A stretch of DNA of 64,000 nt, taken from assembly GCA_029962745.1 (NCBI GenBank), contig CM057154.1, positions 31,296,128 through 31,360,127 on the forward strand, given 5' to 3'. The DNA comes from Echinometra lucunter. Lineage: Eukaryota > Echinodermata > Echinoidea > Camarodonta > Echinometridae. The first letter of the stretch is position 1. Every line of letters begins with the position of its first letter. The notes under the pieces were generated by a model that saw nothing but the letters and a program-made list of their open reading frames with translations, was not told the DNA's origin and ran no database searches. Of the stretch, positions 10,931 through 22,330 are shown in pieces. Position numbers and translations under genes: made by a program.

Positions 10931-13635
10931 TTAGACTGGTATTTTCTCACGATAACCCTTATGCTCATCCCATTTAGAATTTTTTTTATAACAATGTTAA
11001 CCAATGCCTTTAATGAAAATTTAGGCCCAACAGATTCATTTCAAGTGTGATGCTACTTACCAATTTTCTTCAGGCAACAAATGTTGGACAAACCCTTTTA
11101 AACTGATAATTACCACTACAGATAGACGAACAAATAATCATATATCACACATCAAGGAGGTTTATGCAGAAACTAAGATCTCCCCAAAATAGCCTACAAC
11201 ATGTATGCAGGCAGAATACAGTAGGTCAATGACTTCACTTCCTTTTGAAAAGTTCTCACCAAACCATCATAATCAGATGCTTGTAAAGAAGTTGTATTTT
11301 CTATTATATTTGTTAAGAGAACCTAGCTAACACTGTGGTATCAGTATCACCATCTATAATAACCTATTCAGTAATACCCCCTCTTCTTAAAAGATGGCAA
11401 TAAAAGGTTTTGACAAAGTGCTTAGAGGCATGAAGTCATGCAAGGTCTGATAACTTTAATACTTGTAAGCAACATAAGTCTGATATCCCTTTTACACCAA
11501 AATAAAATGCCCGAGAAGTTGTCCCTGGCTTTATTACATGTAAAGTTATGTGTTACTTTTGACTCTGGTCTCATGCAATCACTACTTGATACAGTCTTCT
11601 ATGATGAAATCTCATATTTCGATCAGTTTTGAATTGGCCTTTGAAAATTTTGATGCAAAACTGTCTGATATCAGTACCAAAAAAGTACTTTCATTCTGAA
11701 AAGTTGCGATGTGATCATATTCATGAATAAAAAATATCCCCACCCCCTATTATAACCTGTCTCAAATTGACAACTGGAGAGAACTGGTGAATATGGCAAA
11801 GGTGAAAGGAGTCTAAAAAGTTTTGTAACAAATCTTTGTTATATCGTGTATTAAAAATCAGAAAAGTTGGATAAAAATCATTAGGATGGTTAAAATATGA
11901 ACTGAGCAACTGTTGGGTGAAAAAAAAATCCTCATACAATTTTTTTTTAACCAACAGTTGTTAAAATTTAACCAACCTAATAATTTTTTTGCGAGTATAA
12001 CAGGGGGCCAATTTTTATACTCCCAACAATCAAGATCTTGAAGACAATATAAATGAAGACAAGACACAAGACAGAGGAAGATGCAAGGCATGAAGTCATA
12101 TGAAGCCTTATAATTAGACAAAAAGCAATCTTCCAAAGACTAGTAATGCTCGAGGTCAGGCATGAAAAGGCCTATACACATTTGAGAGGAATTACATTGT
12201 ATAACAGAAGATTAAAAATAATGGACCAGTGGATCAAATCATAGATTTAAACTCTTTTATATTGTTCACACCAGATGAGTATTCTGGAAAAGACTAGAAT
12301 CTTCTTGCAAATGTGTTGATTAATCTACTGAATAGTGCCAGGACTATATCAATCCTAAAATTTAGGGTATCATTGAAAAATCTTCAAGTGTGAGCTACAA
12401 CCATACAGTTTCAACTAATTCTTTACAGGAAGAAAAAAAATCATCTTAAATGGACAACCCTGATGAAGGGATTACAAAATCACAAACAAGCATTCAATTT
12501 TCACTGAACCATTAAGGTTAAACCGTCACTGAATATTTCTCATTTTGGATCATACAAGTATGTTTCATAAAAAGAAACAATAACTTTTGATTAAAATGCA
12601 CATGGCATTACAAACACAAAGCATACAATTCTACTTACAAAAATTTTATGGTTTCATCAACCTGCAGCCAGCAGATTTGACTTTTGACTTGTGGAGGATC
12701 TTCTCAACAAATGTACGAGAAAGGAATATATAGATGTATAGGTAGCAGATCATCATTATCACAAACACACCTTCATCTGTACACTTGTAAGTACTCCACT
12801 GTGCAGTTCTAGCTAAAGCACAAGAATGGTGGCAAAGAAATGGTAGTTGTTACAGTAACAAGGAGATAGCAGCATAGATCAAGCAGTAATTGCCAGCATA
12901 CCACACACAAGCTGTTGAATAATCCAACAAAGAAGAAAAGCTGTAATAACTAGTTAATAATTGCCACTGAATACTGAGCTTAACAAACAGTACGGTTCGC
13001 TTCTTTAGGCTCAACATCTTCTGTGTATATGGTGAAGCCTGATCAATGTAATTTCTTATGAAAAAAGAGCTTAAAATCTCCTTTATATATGCCGAATTCT
13101 GAAGGAATTTATTGTGAAAACTCATGCAATCCAGCCTAGTCATTCTCACTCTTGCATGTCAATGAGGGATAAACAAGGCAAATTTCATTTGATTGCTTGA
13201 TTAAATCAAACAGTGGGCCTCTACCGATGAAGATTCTGAGTAAGAAGCCAATTATCGAGAGAAAGAAATTTTTCTTGATGTTCCGGTGTCTACCGCATAT
13301 TTCTAACTCATAAAAATAAAATGCTAGTGTATCCTTCAAATAACAAGCTGAACAATACAATACAGTGCTGTTTTCATTATTAAGAAATGCAGTTTCAAAG
13401 CTAGCTAAAACTTTCTTTTTTCTTGTTTATGACCGTGTGACACTGTGAATACTTCAGAGGATATAGGACAACTTTGGTATAGACCTACATGTATATCTAT
13501 ACACTGTAACTGTGTTAAGTTAGGATGGCTTCAATTCAAGTTTTGCAAAGTATGCATGTGTCAGACATTGGCACCTGAAGAGCAATTCTCATAAGCTTTA
13601 TGATTTTCAGAGTACAACTGTTTATATTTTGATAG
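10931..13635. other. No feature recognised
   Basis: AT-rich DNA. A short inverted repeat based on CAACTGTTGG and CCAACAGTTG lies at about 11905-11962. No gene or clear mobile element was seen. Confidence 0.5.
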
Positions 13636-13719
13636 GATCCTGGCATTGCTATGTTGAGTCACTGTTGGAGCTCAGCCAAAGAATGCATCTTCCTATCTGA
13701 AAGAAATCATGGCTACCCG
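13636..13719 (+). CDS. Weak candidate exon, 28 codons
   Basis: Flanked by TTTTGATAG before 13636 and GTATGTGT from 13720. Between them one frame stays open for exactly 28 codons, beginning DPGIAMLSHCWSSAK and ending NHGYP. Base composition is more balanced than the surroundings. No homology is recognised, no partner exon was found, and the acceptor's pyrimidine tract is weak. It could easily be chance. Confidence 0.18.
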
Positions 13720-14187
13720 GTATGTGTCATAAACCCATTCATGTACATGTAATACAGTATTCGTTCATGTAAATAACCATATCTGAGTGATACATATTTG
13801 TGTATAAAAAAAAACAACACTATACACTATCAGGGGTGTCAAATCACCAAAGGTTTTCAGGGGAAAAATTTGGTCCTAAGAAGGTCCAAATATTCACATT
13901 ATGCAGACAATGGTTAAAACATATACAAATTATTAAAAAAATAAATGAATGAAAATAAAAATGTGAATCTTTGTAACTAGACTACAGTGTATGTTGTCCT
14001 CTTATACATGTAACTTCAAAAGGTAACTGAAGTGATGTTTACATGTATCAGAAAGTACTGCACATGTAAGACCAACTAAACAGACCAAGAAAAACTCATT
14101 TTAACCAAATCCATAACCTGAAAACACAGGGCATTGCCTTTTGTGTTATGGTCTACCACAATAACAAAGTGTTTGATGGCAGACTAA
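13720..14187. other. No feature recognised
   Basis: AT-rich sequence with short A-runs and nothing supportable. Confidence 0.5.
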
Positions 14188-14583
14188 TACCGTGTTTACA
14201 CAGTGACTCGGCTCGGGGGTTCGACACACGACCTGTGCTCAACACAGCAATTTTATGTCGTGTAAACAGGATCAGTGTAACCCGCGAGCCGTGTTGAACA
14301 CCGCTTTTTTTATCCGCAAGAATCGTAGGTTTCAATCTGCGAGCCGAGTCAGACTCGTCTATTTTTTCGTGTGTAAACAGAAAGCCGTGTCGAACCCACT
14401 GACCTAGGTCATTGGGCGAACTAGGCAAGTCATCACAATTCTTCTTCCGTTCGCGATCCGTGGGCCGTCTTGAACTCGCCTTTTTTTGTTTCCGTATAAA
14501 CACGATCACAGTTGCCTTCTTCGTAGTGTTCGACCCTGCTTGAGGATTCAACACTCGAGCCGAGTCACTGTGTAAACACGGTA
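14188..14583. mobile_element. GC-rich element with perfect 28-bp terminal inverted repeats
   Basis: The first 28 bases (14188-14215, starting TACCGTGTTTACACAGTGAC) are exactly complementary to the last 28 (14556-14583). Internal units repeat GTGTAAACA and CGAGCCG motifs at roughly 80-100 bp spacing in both orientations. CpG and GC are much higher than in the flanks. A minus-strand open frame covering it (14153-14629) has no recognisable domain and spans the terminal repeats, so it is not taken as a gene. A TA may be the duplicated target. Confidence 0.88.
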
Positions 14584-17500
14584 TATACGGCTGAGGTGTC
14601 CCACATTCTGTGTGTCTGAAGACATACAACCCCAGGGTGATGTCTGATCACAAGTGTACATGTCCATCATCATTCATGACTTCTTGAATCAGGAAGATCT
14701 GTGTCAACAATGAACCATGAAAACAACATCAATCTCAAGCCATCTAAAAGTATTCAATCCTCAAATTGACAATCCCACAGGGCACAAAATAATTTTACTC
14801 TAGTGGTCTTTGAATCTGCAAGACCATAGCTAAAATTACTGTAAGGCCACTTTTTTAAAAAGAAAATTATGTTTACAGTCTCATTGAATATTATATTTTG
14901 AATAATATAAAACTACAGCAAACAAATCAAAAAGGTCAAAATAAGTTTTGATTCAATTTCCTAAATACTCGATAAAACACTATGGAAGATTCAACTCAAT
15001 GTTAACAATTTGTCACACCCAGTTGTGCTGACAAAGAAATCTGCTTTTTGCCCATTTCTTATTACTTTTCCCTGTATTATCTTGAGTATTATCAAATCAT
15101 TGCAGCATTTGTATTCCTCCTACCTTTGGTGGTTGTACGCTGTACATAAAATTGATGGTGTTTCATGGTTCAAAAATACTTAAAAAAAAAAAAAAAACTA
15201 GACCTCAATACACATACACATGTACATGTACATACATGTACAATGTACACACATTTTACAACAAATGATCATATGATCATAATGTTCATTCATCCCAACA
15301 CCTTCATGTCAAATAAAGTATTATTCAAGATCAAATCAATAAAACTCTTTCAATACCTGGCTTTTACTGTACATGAAAATATCATAAGCTCAAATATCAT
15401 TCATTTCATTTTTCATGCTACCATTTTTTTTATACAAAAAAATGTTGCTTGGGAATTTTGCCATTCAGATGAACTGGTTCACAACTTCTCTACAATACAG
15501 GACATCTAAGCCGATATTTTTGAAATCTCACGTTCTATAACAACTAAATGGAAGTATTTTATTACAAGGTCTTAACATGAATCCCAGTAGCATTCATTAA
15601 CCATGTGTCATGAACATGAGTGCCATTTAATTCCTTAATGAGTTCAACCGAAATGTAAAACAGCAGTTTGAATTTCAGCAGCCGCACCCAAGCAAGGCTT
15701 TTACAGTTGATCCCATGGACTCAAATATCAGGGGCAATCGTACGGTACAATATGGAAGCAATCCCTTTACATTCCAAGTAATGTTTTGCTCTTAAGATCA
15801 AATGGAATTGCCACTGATACCAAAATGGGGTACAAAAGTGCATTTCTATTGTTATTGTGCATTCTCATTCTTCATCATTATAAGGTATTTTCTTACCAGC
15901 AGCCATTCCCCCCCTGAAAATGTGCATACATATTATTCCTCTCAATTAATCATCAATAAATAAGAATTGAAAAGAATTATATTTGATGAAATAAGAATAA
16001 ACAAGTTTCAGAATTAAAAAAAAAAAAAGAATTATAAAAAACATATCCTCATCACAATTACTCAACTTAAAGTGTACCAATAAAACAAAACAAACGAAAA
16101 AAAAAAAAATAAAGCAACATGTACATATAGTACACTAGGTAAATATGTGAAATAACCCCTAACTTTATCACCAGTCTAGAAAATAACATTTAATGAGTTT
16201 GAAGAAATTACATAAGACCACAACACTTAGGGTGTTTACGGAATTGAACGACTGTTGGATTTCATAAGCACCCGAATTCATGCTGTCAACTTGTCTACCT
16301 CACTGGTCGCTTTTATGAATTAAAACTGGTCTCTAGTTTTGGTAAATCTCAGAAAAGTATCTTTCACTATTTTAATTCATTGCCAAATGAGATGAGAGAC
16401 TGTATCACAAAACCTTTATGATGTATAGGATACTGAATGAAAACTCATTTGTGTGGGTGTATTTTAAAATCAAAATGTCAAACCTTTAGTTTTCGGACCC
16501 TCGAAAACATTGTCAACGCAGCATCACACAGTACACACATACATATAAAACCAATGGGAGTTCCATATGCCCGCACGTACACAGCAAATCGCCGAGCTCG
16601 TCGACATGGAGGTGTCAGAGCATACCACATAGTGTGACCATTATATTGCGTTTCACTCAGACATTTATACTAAAATTTGTCAGAATTCATGGAAGGAATG
16701 TCACACAATTTAACACAAATCTTTTCATGCAAGGTGGACAATATGAGACTATACTTGATCAGTTTAATAATAATAATAATAATATTCTGTATTTATATAG
16801 CGCCTAATATATCTCCAAGGGAGTCTCCTTTTGCTACAAAAACGAGAGACAGGCTCTAAGAGTATGTTTGAAATTGCAAATTCCCTTTTAAGAAATATTT
16901 AAAACTCATAGGTAATAAAGAGCAGACAGTGAATCCTTAACACAAAGAGCAAAATGTCTTTTGGTGATTGGTACACTGTAAAACATTACATATGTAAATA
17001 TCCTTTTCTAAAATACCAGAATGTCTTCTCTTAAGAGTCAAATGTGTGCATCCAGATGTGCAAAAACACTTTGATCAAAATATGGAGCTTCTCCAAGACA
17101 TAAAGACAAATCCCCTCTTTGGAGAATACCACTAAAAATGTGTTTCATACCTTACAACACACATTATCATGCCTCTGTATATAAAGCACACGGGTAATTC
17201 CATTTAGTCCTATCCTGTATTAGGCTCCAATAGGAAGTGATTAACACACTCTATGCGTTATGTATAGGCCTATAGCATACCCTACCCTGGGTTTACTGAC
17301 ACGAATTAGCCTCGATTTACAAAGGTGTGTCTACTTCCTTACTGTAGAAGTTCAATAGTAACACATTGTATGAAGAGATACATGTAGGGTAGAGTGAGAA
17401 AGAGGGGGGGGGGGGGATTTGTTATGCATTTTCTAATTTCAATATGAAATTCTACTGGAAGGTCGAAATTGAAAACTTGAAATCTAAGTGAATATGTGGA

Positions 17501-19505
17501 AAACTGTAAAAGGACTGCCGTAAATTAAAATTGGAGTAATAACATACGTGTCCATGTAAACACGTTAGATAGAATGTGGCTACAGTGTAGTATAATTATT
17601 GAAAAAAAAAATCAAGCAGCTTAATGGAAAACAACAATCAGCAACATAATGTCATAATGCAGCAGAGAAGAATTGTTTAAAACATTTCAGAAATTTCACT
17701 TTAAATTTTCAGACAAAACAACTGTTGAGCTTACAAATACATTGAGGGTAGCTGGGTTGGAACAGGAAAAGAAAATTCTAATCAAATAATCTTGGTATAT
17801 GAAGAATATATTCTTTCAACTTTCTCTGTAGGTCACCTGCAACTGGAATCAGGGCAATGCCAGCTTATAACAGGGTGCGGTGCCCTTATTTCACATCAAT
17901 GTTTTAAACATGGGAGAACTTTATATTCATACACAGGAAGCAAGGATCATTCATGAATAAACATGTATAGTTATTCTTTTTCTTAGTTTGGTCTTTTGTT
18001 TTGTGTTTGTGGACTTGTTGCTGTCGTTGCAAAGTCATGTATGAATAACAAAATTAGAATTGCAATGAAATCTGCCCATTTAAACAAGTTCACAAAGAAG
18101 AATGATAGAAGAGAAATTATACATGTAAATACAATAATAGACAAATAAGAGATCAAAGAGCCAAAAAATTCCTTCACATGACAAATATTTCAGGAAATAA
18201 ACATATAATAATTTTTTAAAAAGGAAAAACAGACCAGTAAATAACAATGAAGAAATAAGAAAGAGAACATAAAGATGATAATGAAATAGAAAAAAATAAA
18301 AAGTAGAGTGGAAAAAAGACAGGGTTGGAAATGCCAAATTCTCACAATAATCAAAGTCTACACAACTATGAAGGGATGAATAGAAAAGTAGACATAAGAC
18401 CCCAAAGTAGATATACCGTATTTGTTTTTTAAAGACACCAAAGGAGATATATAATTTGTTTTTATATAAACAAAAAGAAAAAACAAAACAAAACAAAGCA
18501 AGCTGGAGATAAAATAATATATCACTTACATGTAGAAGTTTATTTAACATAAATCTTTAAAAGATGTCATAAAATCATAAAATGATAAAATAAAAAGGAG
18601 ATGGAACACAAATAAACAACGAAAAAGAAAAAAAGTAATTAAGAGGTGAGGAACAATATACATTATTAAAAAGAACACTTCTGTAACAGAAGGAAAAGGT
18701 GAAAATATAGAAAGAAACCCCTAACATACATGAGGTCATTCATGAACAAAAGGTGGATCACTCTCTACATCTGAATATCAAGATACAAAATCAATTAAGA
18801 TTAGTTAAAAATCAAAATATATCACTATAATTTATCATTCTCATCTTGACATTAGTATAAACATATCAGGTTTACAAAAAACAATTAAAGGTCCATATAA
18901 ATAGAAAATAGTGGCAGGATCATGAAAAGCACATAACCTTTAGAGAATGAACAAACAGACTTGCCGAAGTTTAGATAAAGATGGAAATAGTGAAATAGTC
19001 TATGCCATGGCTATGTTTATGCTCCTTGACAATTATTAGTACACTACAAGAGAAGCAACGTATGGGACTGCATAATATTAACACCATCCCTTTGTGCTTA
19101 ATAAATGTCTAAAATAGCAAGTGTTTCGTAAAATATCCATTTTCTAACTCAATGAATGCTGTAATAGCATTAAAATCTGATAATATTAAGCTTAAAAAAT
19201 AAACAAACATACATGAATATTTACCGTAATTATCGAGTCGATATCGGTTGAACGTCCAGATTCCGATGTGTACGCACAGGCATGCACAAAAATAATCGCT
19301 CAATAAAAATAATAGAGTGTAGACGTTTGACGGCGGGTGGAGAGGGGGGATGGGTCATCATTTTGAAACTTTCTGGGCATATGATTGTCCAAACAACATA
19401 TTTCATTGTAGAAAATAAATTCATGTGAAATAACTGAACATCTAGCCGGGCATCTAGCTTAAGAATTAGCATCTACAGCTGTAGCCAATGGTTCATTATA
19501 AATAT
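14584..19505. other. Long AT-rich gene-free stretch
   Basis: No gene is recognised in about 4.9 kb. Simple sequences include A-runs at 15181-15196 and 16016-16110, ACATGTACATGTA words at about 15216-15242, an AAT run near 16767, and a G-run near 17404. Positions 17980-18760 are extremely A-rich on the plus strand. A slightly less AT-rich patch lies at 16490-16640. Confidence 0.5.
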
Positions 19506-20262
19506 TCAAGTATAGGCAGCTCATCCCTTGTAAAAAAAAAAAAAAAAAAGAGCCATGGGTACCATGGTAATTTGACAAAATTACCATCAATCATGGTAAC
19601 TTGATGTTACTTGCATGGTACTCTCATGATTTCTGTACCCGTATTTTTTTTTTTTTTTTTTTTTTTTTTACAAGAGCGCTCCCCCACTGAGAAAGAAAAT
19701 CTGGCATAGGTCTGCCTAATGCATAACGACAATAGCACAGCGGCCCCCTTCCAGAAAGGTGTGGTTGGTTTTTTTATGTAGTTGGAATAACAGCCTACAG
19801 TAATACAGCAATACTTCTTCATTTGCCAAATAAAAGGTCGCCTTAAAAGGAAAAAAAATACATTTTTAGGGGCCGTCTGACAACCCATCCTGATGGAGGC
19901 TTGTCGGTGTTTTTATGTTCGTCATCAACTTTCTTCTGAAGTGTTATTTTGCCATCAAAATAAAATGTAAACCTATATAATGCCATCACCTGTCTGCCGA
20001 ATTTGACTATGTGCATGGGCATCTCGCTTGCTGTCCAAACCATTTTACTGTTTCTACTAGCGAGCGACCGACAAAAAACTTTATTTTCTTTTAAACGTAG
20101 AGATTCTCACCAAATTGGGATTGGTGGGGGGGGGGGGGGGGAATATCCCCCACTTTTTCGAGGGGGGATGGTGTGTACAAACATCCCTCCCACACTTTTT
20201 AAGGAAGAAATTATATTCAAATTAATCAGTACAACTTTTGATAATCTGTCATAAATAACCAT
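19506..20262. other. Low-complexity and short inverted-repeat region
   Basis: An A-run (about 19530-19549) and a T-run (about 19644-19670) flank a stretch rich in CCATGGTAA/TTACCAT words (19556-19625) that can fold on itself. A G-run followed by CCCCCAC and GAGGGGGGATGG at 20127-20190 looks like a repeat fragment. Confidence 0.5.
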
Positions 20263-20264
20263 CT

Positions 20265-20497
20265 TATTTTACAATTTCTATTTTAAAATGCAATAAAAAC
20301 CAGAAGAGTGGTTATTTTTGGCCCGCTTGCTTCGCTCGCTCATATTTTAGAATTTCTATTTGAAAATGCGATTAAAAACCACAAAAGTCGTTATTTTTGG
20401 CTCCCTCGCTTGACTCGCTTATCATAATTATTTTAGAATTTCTATTTGAAAATATGATTGAAAACCAGAAAAGTCGTTATTTTTGGCTCGCTCGCAA
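20265..20497. repeat. Three-copy tandem repeat, unit about 80-86 bp
   Basis: Three units each contain AATTTCTATTT, then AAAATG-type, then GTNGTTATTTTTGGC followed by CGCTCGC-type sequence. The GTTATTTTTGGC words lie at about 20311, 20390 and 20476. The units are diverged, so the array is not recent. There is no coding potential. Confidence 0.75.
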
Positions 20498-20499
20498 AA

Positions 20500-21990
20500 T
20501 AAAAATTAAAATGTTTGTAAGGGGATCTGTGCGGGTGGATGAGGGTGTGTGTTTATACTTAAGTGTGAGTTGTACAGAAAAAAATCGCCAAAAAAGTCGA
20601 CCATCCCCCACTCCTCAAAGTGGATTTACGCCGGTGACACTAGATGACTATGTACAATCTTATATGATATTCAGGCGATATTCAGGCATCTTGCTGCTGG
20701 AATAAGTGAGAATGCTTGCTGGGGGGGGGGGGGGGAATTGAATTTTTTTATATACTGAGAAAAGGTTTTAGTGTAATGTGTCTCCATTCTCATGATTTTT
20801 TTACACGTGGGTATCATAGGAATATAGGCTACAGGTGACAGGCCGTTACCTCCTGAAAAGTATTCACGTTTCATGTCAACTTGCCGTTCGATTCTTTGCC
20901 ACTATCAGAAGAATTATAGTATAACTTTAGATAGAGATACAAGATGCAAACCAAGTTCCTTTCCATATAACCGGCATTGGTTTCAATCAATACCTTAATG
21001 TAAACTATACCGGTAATTGAAGCGAGCGTGCTCTTCCAGGTTTTCCCACTTTTCTTTCTCTTTCTTTCCTCGTATTTTTTGTCTTTCCTTATTTATCTGT
21101 TTGTTGTTGTTGTTGTTGTTGTTTTGCTTTCTCTTTATTTTTTCTCTCTTTTCTAGAGCTTTTTTTTTTCCTTTCCTTTATATTCCCTTTTCGTTTTTCC
21201 TTTCCTTCGTTCGCCTCCCTTTCGATTATTTGCCCACGGAAATCTTTAGGGGATAGGGAGGGCTAGCGACGCCCTTTTTGTGACTTAGGTACACTGCTAT
21301 CAAACTCCATTCTATATTGCAATGAGCGTGGAATTCCCCGAGAACAGAATTAGAAATCCGGGCCATGATCCGTACCTCATGAATATTCATTTCCAGAGTG
21401 AGTAAGTTTATACATGGTAAAGGCAGCTCCATAATTTTTTTAAAAGATGAAATAAAACTTTTCATACTTTGCTAAGAACTATCCGGTTTGAAGGTTATAT
21501 ATATAAAGTTTTCTTTCTTTATATCATTGGCGGTATTTTACTGAAATAAATCCCTTGACTTGTTGTTTGAATGAAATATCGTGGAATACTATGTCAATGA
21601 ATAACCAAAATATGGGCAAGGATGTGTTTTAGTCAGTTTATAAATAAATCGACGATAGTTGGCATTTGGCGGTTAGGCACGGGAACCATGAGCTCTACCC
21701 ATGACAGGTTGAACAATCACAAAAAAAAATATCAAACTAAAAAAAAAAAAAAAATGATTGCCAACTCATGAGGATAGAGAATGAAAGACCTAATTATAAG
21801 CAAGCAAGAACAATGACTTGATTCGTGGTTGCCGCTGTCCATACCGTCTTTTTTATTTGAAAACAAAAACAAAAATAAAAAACGGTGGGAGCAGGTCCTG
21901 ACCTTCTCATACAATAGATAGGGCCTGTACAGCGTTATCCTGGAATATGTTATACAGAAAATGAGATTACGACCATTTTGAAATTATACT
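20500..21990. other. Gene-free region
   Basis: No gene was recognised. It contains a G-run at 20720-20735, a TTG microsatellite at 21103-21122, pyrimidine-rich DNA at 21035-21230, and A-runs near 21720-21754. Confidence 0.5.
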
Positions 21991-22330
21991 TATGGTGGCC
22001 CTGAAGTACGCTCGACAAACAGGTCATGTGCGACGTGAATGTCGCATCCCAAGTCCTGAACTTTTCATCCCAAGTCGTGAGATTCACGACCCGCAATGCG
22101 AAATTCATTACCCGTGGCGCAAACTTTGCATCCCAAGTCGTGAAATTCACGACCCGCGGTGCGAAATTCAGGACCCGTGGCGCAAACTTTGCATCCCAGT
22201 CCTGAATTTCGCACCGCGGGTTGTGAATTTCACGACTTGGGATGCAAAGTTCAGGACCTGAGATGCGAAATTCACGTCGCACATGACCTGTTGTCGAGCG
22301 TACTTCAGGGCCACCCCGGGGGCCACCATA
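21991..22330. mobile_element. CpG-rich inverted-repeat element, copy 2
   Basis: Terminal arms TATGGTGGCCCTGAAGTACG (21991) and CGTACTTCAGGGCCACC (about 22299) are inverted. The right end then repeats GGGGGCCACCATA. The interior carries several repeats of a unit of about 60 bp that includes CGTGAAATTCACGACCCGC and TTTGCATCCCAAGTC. It is related to 7864-8074. Open frames in all phases here come from the palindromic units. Confidence 0.85.

Noticed and set aside
14153..14629. 158-codon minus-strand open frame
   Set aside because: It spans a non-coding inverted-repeat element including both terminal repeats; no domain is recognisable and the frame is a consequence of GC-rich repeat units.
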